Positions 1-7,835 are shown, counted from the first letter of the stretch. The stretch: DNA of 9,601 bases from an uncultured Actinoplanes sp. (GCA_934667465.1 CAKUMG010000142.1:1-9601), one strand, 5' to 3'. Notes: generated by a model not told the origin, from the sequence alone. Numbers and translations are program-made.

Positions 1-1189
<1,189 letters not shown>

Positions 1190-1226
1190 CCGCACCGCGA
1201 GGCCGGCCGGGCCGGTCAGGCGTCGC

Positions 1227-1255
1227 ATGACATTTATGTACATCGATGTTAGCGT
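1227..1255 (+). promoter_or_regulatory. Promoter of the GH30 glycosidase gene (leaderless)
   Basis: ATGACA (1227-1232) matches the -35 consensus TTGACA at five of six bases. After exactly 17 bp comes TAGCGT (1250-1255), which fits the actinobacterial -10 form TAnnnT. The predicted transcription start, about 7 bp further on, coincides with the ATG at 1263, so the message would be leaderless. This agrees with the lack of any Shine-Dalgarno sequence before that ATG. The stretch 1227-1250 is also a marked AT-rich island in GC-rich surroundings. Confidence 0.55.
1240..1249. promoter_or_regulatory. Palindromic operator candidate (LacI-family type)
   Basis: ACATCGATGT is a perfect 10-bp palindrome centred on CG. 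It fills the 17-bp spacer between the -35 and -10 elements of the GH30 promoter, and it overlaps a second palindrome, ATGTACAT (1236-1243). A central CpG palindrome is typical of LacI/GalR-family operators, which commonly control glycoside hydrolase genes in actinomycetes, and a repressor bound here would block RNA polymerase. No regulator gene lies in the window, so the binding protein is an inference. Confidence 0.45.
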
Positions 1256-1262
1256 GCGCAGC

Positions 1263-2726
1263 ATGAGCCTCTCCCGGAGAACGTTGCTCGGCGCCGCCGG
1301 TCTTGCCGCCGCCGGGACCGTCCTGCCTGCCACGGCCGCGCGCGCGGACACGACCGTCAGCATCACCCCGAGCGCCGATCACGGCACCTGGGAGGGGTGG
1401 GGCACGTCCCTCGCCTGGTGGGCGAACGTGTTCGGGGACCGGGACGACCTGGCGAACCTGTTCTTCACGCTGAACACCGTGGCCTACAACGGCACCTCGC
1501 TGCCGGGGCTGGGGCTGACCATCGCGCGCTACAACCTCGGGGCGTGCAGCGGGAACACCGTCAACGGTGAGCGGATGGTGGCCTCGCCCAACATCCCCGC
1601 GTACAAGCAGATCCAGGGGTTCTGGCAGGACTGGGCGAACACCGACCCGGCGTCGTGGAACTGGAGTGCCGACGCCAGGCAGCGGGCGGCGCTGGTGAAG
1701 GCCACCCAGCGCGGGGCGACCAGTGAGCTGTTCGCGAACTCGCCGATGTGGTGGATGTGCCTCAACCACAATCCGTCCGGGGCGGCCGGTGGGGGCAACA
1801 ACCTGCAGTCGTGGAACTACGCGCAGCACGCCCAGCATCTGGCGGTCACGGCGCGGCGGGCGCGGGACAGCTGGGGTGTCGGGTTCCGGACCGTGGATCC
1901 GTTCAACGAGCCGTCGTCGGCGTGGTGGACTGCGACGGGTACGCAGGAGGGGTGCCACATCGACGCCGGCATCCAGCGGACGGTGCTCGCGCATCTGCGG
2001 ACCGCGCTCGACGCGCAAGGGCTCGGCGGGGTGGCGATCTCCGCGTCCGACGAGACCAGCTACGACCTCGCGCGCACCACCTGGAACAGCTTCGACTCGG
2101 CCACCAAGGCCCTGGTGCGGCAGGTCAACGTGCACGGCTACCAGGGCTCGGGCGGGCGCCGCGATCTGCTCTCCAACGATGTACGCGCGGCGGGCAAGGT
2201 GCTGTGGAACTCCGAGACCGGCGACGGCGACGGCACCGGGCTGACCCTGGCGGGCAACCTGTGCCTGGACTGGCGCTGGCTGCACCCGACCGCGTGGGTC
2301 TACTGGCAGGTGATGGACCCGTCCGCGGGGTGGGGCGCGCTGCGCTACGACCCGGCGACGCTCACGGCGGGCGCGGTGGAGACCAAGTACTACGTGCTCG
2401 CCCAGTTCACCCGGCACATCCGGCCCGGCATGCGCATCCTGAGCCCGGCCGCGGGAACCGTGGCCGTGGGCTACGACCCGGCGGCGCGCCGGCTGGTCGT
2501 CGTCGTGGTCAACACCGGCGCCGCGCAGACGGTCACCCTGGACTTGTCCGCTTTCGGTCAGGTCACCGGGGGTACGGGCGGCGCGGTGCCGAGCTGGACG
2601 ACCGTCCCGGCCGGCGGCGACCGCTACACGCCGCGGAGCACCCTGCGCCTCAACGGCAAGGTGCTCGGCGTGCCGATGGCCGCCGGCTCGGTCCAGACAG
2701 TCCAGATCGACGGGGTGACCGCCTGA
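1263..2726 (+). CDS. Secreted GH30-family glycosidase, probable endo-beta-1,6-galactanase
   Basis: This 487-residue protein probably hydrolyses galactan side chains, such as the beta-1,6-galactan of plant arabinogalactan, outside the cell. It starts with a twin-arginine signal (S4-R5-R6-T-L-L, then an Ala-rich helix) with likely cleavage after ARA at residue 28. The mature part begins with the GH30-type motif GTWEGWGTSLAWWA. The acid/base glutamate is E216 in VDPFNEPSSAWW and the nucleophile is E318 in VLWNSETGDGDG; both sit in the contexts expected for clan GH-A and specifically resemble the galactanase-like subgroup of GH30. The C-terminal part, from about residue 390, is the usual beta-sandwich with no added carbohydrate-binding module. 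The frame is open upstream to 954, but that would bury the Tat signal, so ATG 1263 is chosen; it also lies where a leaderless transcript would begin. ATG 1227 and 1236 are alternatives. Exact substrate is less sure than the family. Confidence 0.85.
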   Translation: MSLSRRTLLGAAGLAAAGTVLPATAARADTTVSITPSADHGTWEGWGTSLAWWANVFGDRDDLANLFFTLNTVAYNGTSLPGLGLTIARYNLGACSGNTVNGERMVASPNIPAYKQIQGFWQDWANTDPASWNWSADARQRAALVKATQRGATSELFANSPMWWMCLNHNPSGAAGGGNNLQSWNYAQHAQHLAVTARRARDSWGVGFRTVDPFNEPSSAWWTATGTQEGCHIDAGIQRTVLAHLRTALDAQGLGGVAISASDETSYDLARTTWNSFDSATKALVRQVNVHGYQGSGGRRDLLSNDVRAAGKVLWNSETGDGDGTGLTLAGNLCLDWRWLHPTAWVYWQVMDPSAGWGALRYDPATLTAGAVETKYYVLAQFTRHIRPGMRILSPAAGTVAVGYDPAARRLVVVVVNTGAAQTVTLDLSAFGQVTGGTGGAVPSWTTVPAGGDRYTPRSTLRLNGKVLGVPMAAGSVQTVQIDGVTA

Positions 2727-2827
2727 CCGCCGGCCGGTCCGGACAGTCCCGGTCGACGGGGTGACCGCCTGGCCCTCAGCCGGTCCGGCCGGTCCCGATC
2801 GACGGGGTGACGGTCAGGCGGTCGGGG
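2698..2827. repeat. 46-bp tandem repeat, about 2.8 copies, at the convergent gene junction
   Basis: Three units begin at 2698, 2744 and 2790, a spacing of exactly 46 bp. Units 1 and 2 agree at about 39 of 46 bases by hand alignment. All three share the core TCGACGGGGTGAC. Unit 1 covers the last codons and stop of the GH30 gene; unit 3 runs into the 3' end of zwf on the other strand. Within units 1 and 2 the segment CGGTC...GACCG or similar can form weak hairpins, so the array may also act as a transcription end for the converging genes, but no run of T is present. Confidence 0.7.
2717..2823. repeat. 13-bp inverted repeat carrying both stop codons
   Basis: GACCGCCTGACCG occurs on the plus strand at 2717-2729 and identically on the minus strand at 2823-2811. 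Each copy contains the TGA of one converging gene (GH30 on plus, zwf on minus), and both proteins therefore end in Thr-Ala. The arms are about 81 bp apart, too far for a classic terminator loop, but they could pair in a long RNA. The match could also be a trace of an inverted duplication linked to the tandem repeat. Confidence 0.55.
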
Positions 2828-4202
2828 CGTGCCAGACCTTGACGAGGTCGTCGGCCGCGGCGGGACCCCAACTGCCTTCCTCGTACGGGTGCGGCTCGCT
2901 CGCCAGGTCGAGGACCGGGCCCACGATCCGCCACTCCTGCTCGATCGTCTCCTCGTGGGCGAAGCGCAGGTGGCGCCCGTCCATCGCGTCGTCGAGAAGC
3001 CGCTCGTACGCCTCCCGGCGCGCGCCGAACGCCTCGTCGTAGCCGACGGCCAGCTCGACCGGCTCGGTGCGCACCTCGACGCCGGGCGTCTTGGTCTGCA
3101 GGCTCAGCGTGATGCCGTCGCGCTTGCCCAGCCGCAGGCGCAGCAGGTTGGGCGCGCCGTCCGCGGTGTCGACCAGGGCGCGCGACGGCGGCTTGAACTC
3201 GACGACGACCTCGGTGGCCGTGGCGGGCAGCAGCTTGCCGGTGCGCAGGTGGAACGGCACGCCCGCCCAGCGCGGGGTGTCGATGGTCACCGTCGTCGCC
3301 ACGTAGGTCTCCGTCGGCGACCCGGCTGCCACGCCCGGCTCGTCGCGATAGCCGGCGTACTGCCCCCGTACGGTCGCATCGGGCGCGAGCGGCTCCGCCC
3401 GGCGCAACACCTCGATCTCGGCGTCGCGGAACGCGGCGGCGTCGGCGGAGGCCGGCGGCTCCATGGCGAGCAGGGCCACCACCTGCAGCACGTGGTTCTG
3501 CAGCACGTCGCGGATCGCGCCGACCTTGTCGTAGAAGCCCGCGCGGCCCTGGGTGCCGAAGCTCTCGGCAAGCGTCACCTGCACGTTGTCGATGTGCTCG
3601 GCGCTCCACAGCGGCTCGAGCACCCGGTTGCCGAAGCGCAGCGCGGTGATCCCCTCGATGGCCTCCTTGCCGAGGTAATGGTCGATCCGGAAGGTCTGCT
3701 CCGGGGCGAACGCGCCGCGCAGGGTGGCCGCCAGCTCGGCCGACGACGCGGAGTCGTGCCCGAACGGCTTCTCCACGACGACCCGGCCACGCTCGGCGAG
3801 CCCGGCGGCGGCCAGGCCGCGGACGACCGGCTCGAACACGACCGGCGGGATGGCCAGATAGAACAGCGGGGCCTTCGCGTCCGCGAGGAGCTCGCCGAGG
3901 CGGCCGTAGGTCTCCGGGTCGGCGTAGTCGCCGGACAGCATCCGCAGCCGGCCGGCCAAGGCCTCGAAGGCGTCCTCGTCGACCGGGCGCCCGGTCTCGA
4001 CGACCGCCTTGCGCGCCGCGGTGATCAGCTGCTGGTCGTCCCAGGCGGAGCGGCCGACGCCGATCACCGGACCGGTCAGGCGGTCGCGGCGGGCCAGCTC
4101 GTACAGGGCCGGGAGGAGCTTCTTGGCGACCAGGTCGCCGGTGACGCCGAACAGCACCACCGCGTCGGAACGTGTGTCCACGGAACGTCTCATCTCGCGC
4201 AT
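2814..4202 (-). CDS. zwf: Glucose-6-phosphate 1-dehydrogenase
   Basis: This enzyme oxidises glucose 6-phosphate to 6-phosphogluconolactone and yields NADPH, the first step of the oxidative pentose phosphate pathway, in the cytosol. The 462-residue protein shows the Rossmann motif FGVTGDLVAKK (residues 18-28), VVVEKPFGHD, the signature RIDHYLGKE with catalytic H175 and K179, and the C-terminal form EEGSWGP. It is slightly shorter than common 480-510 residue members but all key residues are present. ATG 4202 is chosen because GGAGAAGGAA sits 5 bp upstream; the upstream ATG at 4244 would place that site inside the gene. The usual actinobacterial partners (tkt, tal, opcA, pgl) are not next to it, so this is a stand-alone and possibly second copy. 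A SigR-like promoter precedes it. Confidence 0.95.
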   Translation of the reverse strand: MREMRRSVDTRSDAVVLFGVTGDLVAKKLLPALYELARRDRLTGPVIGVGRSAWDDQQLITAARKAVVETGRPVDEDAFEALAGRLRMLSGDYADPETYGRLGELLADAKAPLFYLAIPPVVFEPVVRGLAAAGLAERGRVVVEKPFGHDSASSAELAATLRGAFAPEQTFRIDHYLGKEAIEGITALRFGNRVLEPLWSAEHIDNVQVTLAESFGTQGRAGFYDKVGAIRDVLQNHVLQVVALLAMEPPASADAAAFRDAEIEVLRRAEPLAPDATVRGQYAGYRDEPGVAAGSPTETYVATTVTIDTPRWAGVPFHLRTGKLLPATATEVVVEFKPPSRALVDTADGAPNLLRLRLGKRDGITLSLQTKTPGVEVRTEPVELAVGYDEAFGARREAYERLLDDAMDGRHLRFAHEETIEQEWRIVGPVLDLASEPHPYEEGSWGPAAADDLVKVWHAPTA

Positions 4203-4224
4203 CGGGATTCCTTCTCCACGAGAA

Positions 4225-4250
4225 AACCCTCGTCGCGACAACAAGATTCC
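4225..4250 (-). promoter_or_regulatory. SigR/SigH-type promoter of zwf
   Basis: On the minus strand GGAAT (4250-4246) is followed after exactly 18 bases by GTT (4227-4225). This is the GGAAT-N18-GTT consensus known for the thiol-oxidative stress sigma factor SigR of Streptomyces (SigH in mycobacteria). The start of transcription would fall near 4218, just upstream of the GGAGAAGGAA ribosome site (4217-4208), giving a leader of about 16 nt. NADPH supply is a sensible target of this regulon. The match is exact but short. Confidence 0.5.
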
Positions 4251-4268
4251 GAAGAGTGATCTTCGCTA

Positions 4269-4292
4269 CGCCGTCCCACGGGCCGGACGGCG
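4269..4292. promoter_or_regulatory. Perfect 8-bp inverted repeat in the divergent zwf/STAS spacer
   Basis: CGCCGTCC (4269-4276) and GGACGGCG (4285-4292) are perfect inverted copies separated by 8 bases. They lie about 20 bp upstream of the SigR-like -35 element of zwf and about 50 bp upstream of the STAS promoter. They could bind a dimeric regulator shared by both genes, or form a hairpin. No function is proven. Confidence 0.35.
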
Positions 4293-4340
4293 CTCGTGTA
4301 CGCAAAGTGGCCGGACGAATACATGCACCAAACGTGACCG

Positions 4341-4365
4341 GTTTCGCTATTGGTTGCTGGTAGAC
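4341..4365 (+). promoter_or_regulatory. SigB/SigF-type promoter of the STAS gene
   Basis: GTTT (4341-4344), 14 bases, then GGTA within TGGTAGAC (4358-4365) resembles the actinobacterial general-stress promoter form GTTT-N14-17-GGGTA. The predicted start of transcription is about 4371-4374, which meets the GTG at 4374 and would give a leaderless message. The -10 part differs from consensus at one G, so this is suggestive only. Confidence 0.4.
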
Positions 4366-4373
4366 AAGTACCT

Positions 4374-4712
4374 GTGGACGAGGACTACTTCACCATCGGC
4401 GTCGAGGCCCCGCGCGACGACGCCGACGGGGTGAAGATCGCTCACGTGCGCCTCGCCGGGGAGTTCGATCTCGGCGCCCGCGACGAGCTGCGCGAGACCC
4501 TGTTGACGCTCATCGACGGCGAGCGGCCGGACCGGGTCGTCGTGGACCTGGGCGGCGTCATGTTCATCGACTCCGAGGCCATCGGCGGCATCCTCGACGG
4601 GTACGTCGCCGCGGAGCAGGCCGGCATCGCCTACCGGCTGACCGGGGCGACCGGGGTCGTGCGGCGGGTCTTCGACGTCATCGACCTGCCCCGCCTCTTC
4701 GAGCCCTTCTAG
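4374..4712 (+). CDS. STAS-domain anti-sigma-factor antagonist
   Basis: This 112-residue protein is a single STAS domain of the SpoIIAA/RsbV type. Such proteins bind an anti-sigma kinase in partner switching and so free a sigma factor; their activity is set by phosphorylation of one serine. Visible features: the first strand and loop VRLAGEFDLGARDELRETL, the strand RVVVDLGGVMFID, and the phospho-acceptor site S67 in FIDSEAIGGIL, in the place of the family motif D-S-x-G. The C-terminal helix is YRLTGATGVVRRVFDVI. GTG 4374 is chosen because the domain begins soon after and the candidate promoter places the transcript start there. A TTG at 4350 would add eight residues. No kinase or sigma gene is adjacent. 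The STAS family is clear; the specific partner is unknown. Confidence 0.85.
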   Translation: MDEDYFTIGVEAPRDDADGVKIAHVRLAGEFDLGARDELRETLLTLIDGERPDRVVVDLGGVMFIDSEAIGGILDGYVAAEQAGIAYRLTGATGVVRRVFDVIDLPRLFEPF

Positions 4713-4752
4713 GGCGGTTCGGCCCCTGCGCGCCACGACCGGGTGGTTCCGG

Positions 4753-4764
4753 GCGCATATGCGC
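4753..4764. repeat. 12-bp perfect palindrome after the STAS gene
   Basis: GCGCATATGCGC is a perfect palindrome with an AT-rich centre in the 289-bp gap between the STAS gene and the oxidoreductase gene. It lies 40 bp after the STAS stop. A further hairpin, GCAGGC-GTCGA-GCCTGC, is at 4846-4862. No tRNA, small gene or clear terminator could be recognised in this gap. The palindrome may be a protein-binding site. Confidence 0.4.
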
Positions 4765-4936
4765 AGGCTGCTGGGGTAGGCGGCGGGAACGGCACGTGAC
4801 TTCCCGGGAGGCTGCGGGTCGTTGCGGTCTCGGCGCTTCAGCAGCGCAGGCGTCGAGCCTGCCAGCCCGTTTGTCGCGGCCTGCCGGATGCGACCGACAT
4901 GACCGACAGGGGAAACGGCGCACGACATGCAGAGCG

Positions 4937-4966
4937 CCCGCCGCGGCGGGCTGCCGGTGCTATGGT
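4937..4966 (+). promoter_or_regulatory. Extended -10 promoter with overlapping palindrome, upstream of the oxidoreductase
   Basis: TGCTATGGT (4958-4966) is an extended -10 element (TGn followed by TATGGT) 36 bp upstream of the oxidoreductase ATG. Just before it, CCCGCCGCGGCGGG (4937-4950) is a perfect 14-bp palindrome occupying the -35 region, where no TTGACA-like sequence is found. This layout suits control by a dimeric activator or repressor. The -10 is fairly convincing; the operator role is inference. Confidence 0.45.
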
Positions 4967-5001
4967 CCGGGCTTCACCCTCCAGGCCGAGGGGAGCTTCC
5001 C

Positions 5002-5856
5002 ATGATCGTGGTCACCAGCGGCGGCAGCGAGCTCGGCCGCCTCGTCGTCTACCACCTGCTGCGCCGCGTCCCGGCGAGCCGGGTCACGGTGACGGCCGCG
5101 GAGCCCAAGGAGGTCGAGGACCTCGCGGAGCTCGGCGTCGGCGTGCGCCCCGAGGACTTCACCGACCCGGCCGTGGCGCGCCGCGCGTTCGAGGGGGCGG
5201 AGCGGGCGCTCATCATCGCGCCGCCGGGCCGGTTCGGCTCCGGCATCCCGGTCGCCCAGGCGATCCCGTGCGCCGACGCGGCCATCGCCGCCGGTGTGCG
5301 GCACCTCGCGTACACGAGCGTCGTCAACGTCGCGGGCACCCACCACCTGCTGCACCATGCGACCGAGGGCCACATCCGCAACGCCGGCGTGCCGTTCACG
5401 TTCCTGCGGACCAACCTGCAGTCCGAGGCGCTGCTGCCCGCGCTGCGGCTGGCGCTGAGCACCGGCGAGTTCGTGTGCTCCTTCGGCGGCGAGCTGGTCG
5501 CCCCGGCGGCCCGGACCGACTACGCCGAGGCCGCCGCCATCGTGCTGACCGGCAACGATCACCACGGCGCGGCGCTCGAGCTGACCGGCCCGCTCGGCCT
5601 GAAGGACCTCGGCGTCGCCTCGGCCATGTCCAAGGCGGCGGGGCGGGAGATAGCCGTACGCGCGGTCGCCCCCGAGGATCTGGCCACCGAGCTGGCCCGC
5701 GCCGGCGCCACTCCCGATCCCGTCGCCGAACTGGCCGGGATCAACAACGACATCCAGCTCGGCGAATGGTCGAAAGCGGCCGACACCCTGGAGACGGTCC
5801 TCGGCCACGGCCGCAAACCCCTCGCCGCGGCCCTGCGCACCGCCCTGGCCGCCTGA
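5002..5856 (+). CDS. NAD(P)H:quinone oxidoreductase-like protein (QorB/YtfG, NmrA-like SDR)
   Basis: The 284-residue protein resembles E. coli YtfG (quinone oxidoreductase 2), an atypical short-chain dehydrogenase that reduces quinones or related electrophiles with NAD(P)H. Family features in order: nucleotide-binding loop at residues 5-12; VPASRVTVTAAEP; IAAGVRHLAYTSVVNV around residue 100; IRNAGVPFTFLRTNLQSEAL; and ARTDYAEAAAIVLTG. GAGGGGAG lies 7 bp before ATG 5002 and fixes the start. The binding loop is unusual: TSGGSELG replaces the family TGATGQLG, so two of the three expected glycines (positions 6 and 9) are serine. Cofactor binding may be altered, or the protein may act as an NmrA-like redox sensor. 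It stands alone after its own promoter and converges on the acyl-CoA synthetase gene. Confidence 0.8.
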   Translation: MIVVTSGGSELGRLVVYHLLRRVPASRVTVTAAEPKEVEDLAELGVGVRPEDFTDPAVARRAFEGAERALIIAPPGRFGSGIPVAQAIPCADAAIAAGVRHLAYTSVVNVAGTHHLLHHATEGHIRNAGVPFTFLRTNLQSEALLPALRLALSTGEFVCSFGGELVAPAARTDYAEAAAIVLTGNDHHGAALELTGPLGLKDLGVASAMSKAAGREIAVRAVAPEDLATELARAGATPDPVAELAGINNDIQLGEWSKAADTLETVLGHGRKPLAAALRTALAA

Positions 5857-5882
5857 CCGGCCCGCCGCGCACCACAACTCGG

Positions 5883-5897
5883 CGTGCGGCCCGCACG
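5883..5897. terminator. Hairpin between converging genes
   Basis: CGTGCGG-C-CCGCACG is a perfect inverted repeat (5 bp of stem with a GGCCC loop is more realistic) in the 87-bp gap between the converging oxidoreductase and acyl-CoA synthetase genes. It may end transcription from both sides. No T-tract follows, as is common in actinomycetes, so the call is tentative. Confidence 0.35.
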
Positions 5898-5943
5898 ACG
5901 CATGCCCGTCGGCCGCGCTGCCGCGCCGCCGGGGCGGGCGGTT

Positions 5944-7734
5944 TCAGATCGTGGCGACGCTGCCGGCGTACAGCTGATCGATCTCGGTTTTGAAGGTGGT
6001 CTCGACGACGCGGCGGCGGACCTTCATCGACGGGGTAATCTCGCCGTCCTCGATGCTCAGGTCGCGGGGCAGGATCGCGAACTTCTTCACGGTCTCCCAG
6101 CGGTTCAGGCGCGCGTTGAGCTGCTCGACGTAGCCGGCGATCAGGCGCTCGGTCTCCGGTGCCGCGACGACCTGCGCGTACGGCTTGCCGCCGGCCCAGG
6201 CCACGATCGACTCCTCGTCGAGCGTGACGAGCATGCTGACGAAGTTGCGGGCCTGGCCGATGACGATCACTTGGGAGGCGTACGGGCAGAGGGCCTTGAA
6301 GAGGTTCTCGAGGGCGCTCGGCGCGATGTACTTGCCGCCGGACGTCTTCACGAGATCTTTCTTGCGGTCCGTGATCGTGAGGTAGCCCTCGGCGTCGAGC
6401 TGCCCGATGTCGCCGGTGCGAAGGAAGCCGTCCGCGGTGAACGCCTCGCGGGTGGCGTCGGGCAGATTGTGGTAGGCCCGCATGATCGACGGCCCGCGCA
6501 GCAGCACCTCGCCGTCGGTGTCCGTGCGCACCTCGAGGTCGCCGAGCGGCCGCCCGACCGTCCCGACCCGGACCTGTCCGATCCGGTTCACGAAGCTGAC
6601 CGCGCTCGACTCGGTGAGCCCGTAGCCCTCCAGGATCGGCAGCCCGGCGGCGGCGAAGAACTCCGCGATCTCCCGGCTCAGCGGCGCCGAGCCGGACACG
6701 AGCACGATGCCCTTGCCGCCCAGCCGGTCCTGCAGCTTGCGGAAGACCAGGCGCTCCGCGAGCGCGTACCGGAGACCGCCCTTGCCTGTCGCGACCTTGC
6801 GCTTGCCGACGCGTACGGCCCAGTCGAAGATCGTCCGCTTGAGCGCGCCGCCGCTCGTCGCCGTGGTGACGGCCTTGTTGTAGACCTTCTCGAAGATGCG
6901 CGGCGCGGCGCACATCAGCGTCGGCCGCACCACCGGCAGCATCGCCACGATCCGGTCGACCCGGCCGTCCACATAGGTGGGTACGCCGACGTGGATCACG
7001 CCGCAGAGCAGTGACTTGCCGAACGAGTGCGACAGCGGCAGCCACAGATACTGCAGGCCGGCCGGGTCGAACACGCCGACCTCCTCCTGCGCGACGGCCT
7101 GCCACACCCAGCCGCCGTGCGTCAGCTCGACGCCGCGCGCCCGCCCGGTCGTGCCCGACGTGTAGATCAGGCTCGCCAGGTCGCCCGGCCCGATCCCCGC
7201 CACGACCCGCGTGATCAGCCCGGGGTCCTCGCCGAGCGCCGCACGCCCGCGCTCCTCCAGCTCACCGAGCGTGATCTGGCCCGCCCCGGCCGGCCCGGCG
7301 ATCAGCACGACCTGCGTCACCGCGGTCTCCACGCCATCGATCTTGCGAGCCTGCTCCGCGTTCTCGGCGACGAAGACCTTCGACCCCGAATCAACCACGA
7401 TGTACGCGGCGTCGGCCGCCTCCGTCGTCGGATAGACCGTGGTGGTCGCGGCGCCCGCGCAGTTGATCCCGAGATCGGTCAGGATCCACTCCAGCCGCGT
7501 GCCGCTGAGCAGCGCCACCCGGTCCCCGGCCCCCACACCGAGGCTCCGCAACCCGGCGGCGATGGCGGTCGCGCGGCGGCCGGTCTCCGCCCAGTCGATC
7601 CAGCTCATCCCCGTGTCGCCGGGCGTCGGCACGGCGAACGCGCGCGCGTCGGGGGTCGCCCGCACCCGGTGGAACAACATCTCCGGCACGGAGACGTACG
7701 GCGCATACCGGTCACGCTGCTCGGCGACGTCCAC
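5944..7734 (-). CDS. Long-chain fatty-acid-CoA ligase (AMP-forming)
   Basis: This 596-residue enzyme activates fatty acids to acyl-CoA through an acyl-adenylate, feeding beta-oxidation or lipid synthesis, probably at the inner face of the membrane. ANL-superfamily motifs are in order: P-loop YTSGTTGRARG (T192-G201), LWLPLSHSFGKSL, GYGLTES with E375, the hinge and A8 region DRKKDLVKTSGGKYIAP, and catalytic lysine K571 in GEITPSMKVRRR. The length and the TSGGKYIAP form match the FadD15/FAA-type long-chain group. The P-loop ends RARG instead of the common RPKG, a mild change. GTG 7734 is chosen because AGAGGG lies 5 bp upstream and the protein then begins with the typical YAPYVSVPEMLFHRV segment. 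The gene diverges from the HEPN gene. TTGACA on the minus strand at 7807-7802 could be a -35 but lacks a good -10. Confidence 0.93.
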   Translation of the reverse strand: MDVAEQRDRYAPYVSVPEMLFHRVRATPDARAFAVPTPGDTGMSWIDWAETGRRATAIAAGLRSLGVGAGDRVALLSGTRLEWILTDLGINCAGAATTTVYPTTEAADAAYIVVDSGSKVFVAENAEQARKIDGVETAVTQVVLIAGPAGAGQITLGELEERGRAALGEDPGLITRVVAGIGPGDLASLIYTSGTTGRARGVELTHGGWVWQAVAQEEVGVFDPAGLQYLWLPLSHSFGKSLLCGVIHVGVPTYVDGRVDRIVAMLPVVRPTLMCAAPRIFEKVYNKAVTTATSGGALKRTIFDWAVRVGKRKVATGKGGLRYALAERLVFRKLQDRLGGKGIVLVSGSAPLSREIAEFFAAAGLPILEGYGLTESSAVSFVNRIGQVRVGTVGRPLGDLEVRTDTDGEVLLRGPSIMRAYHNLPDATREAFTADGFLRTGDIGQLDAEGYLTITDRKKDLVKTSGGKYIAPSALENLFKALCPYASQVIVIGQARNFVSMLVTLDEESIVAWAGGKPYAQVVAAPETERLIAGYVEQLNARLNRWETVKKFAILPRDLSIEDGEITPSMKVRRRVVETTFKTEIDQLYAGSVATI

Positions 7735-7835
7735 GGCACCCTCTTCCCTAGATCAACACCGCCGATTCTCGCGCACGGCTCCGGCCGCGCCGAAGACCGG
7801 GTGTCAATGCGGGCTACCTCATCGGCACGGCGGCG

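Noticed and set aside
2776..4305. Long frames on both strands overlapping zwf, including 2829-4259 on plus
   Set aside because: They are shadows of zwf: no family motifs, low-complexity Arg/Gly/Ala content, and the real frame has every G6PD signature.
4840..4870. tRNA T-arm-like hairpin on the minus strand (GCAGG-CTCGACG-CCTGC)
   Set aside because: The loop lacks the TTC start and no matching acceptor, D or anticodon arm could be found on either side.
5741..7105. Long frames overlapping the acyl-CoA synthetase, including 5884-7014 on plus
   Set aside because: They lie antisense or out of frame to a clear full-length enzyme and have no domain features.
7802..7807. Perfect TTGACA on the minus strand upstream of the acyl-CoA synthetase gene
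   Set aside because: No acceptable -10 lies 16-18 bp downstream, so it was not called as a promoter.
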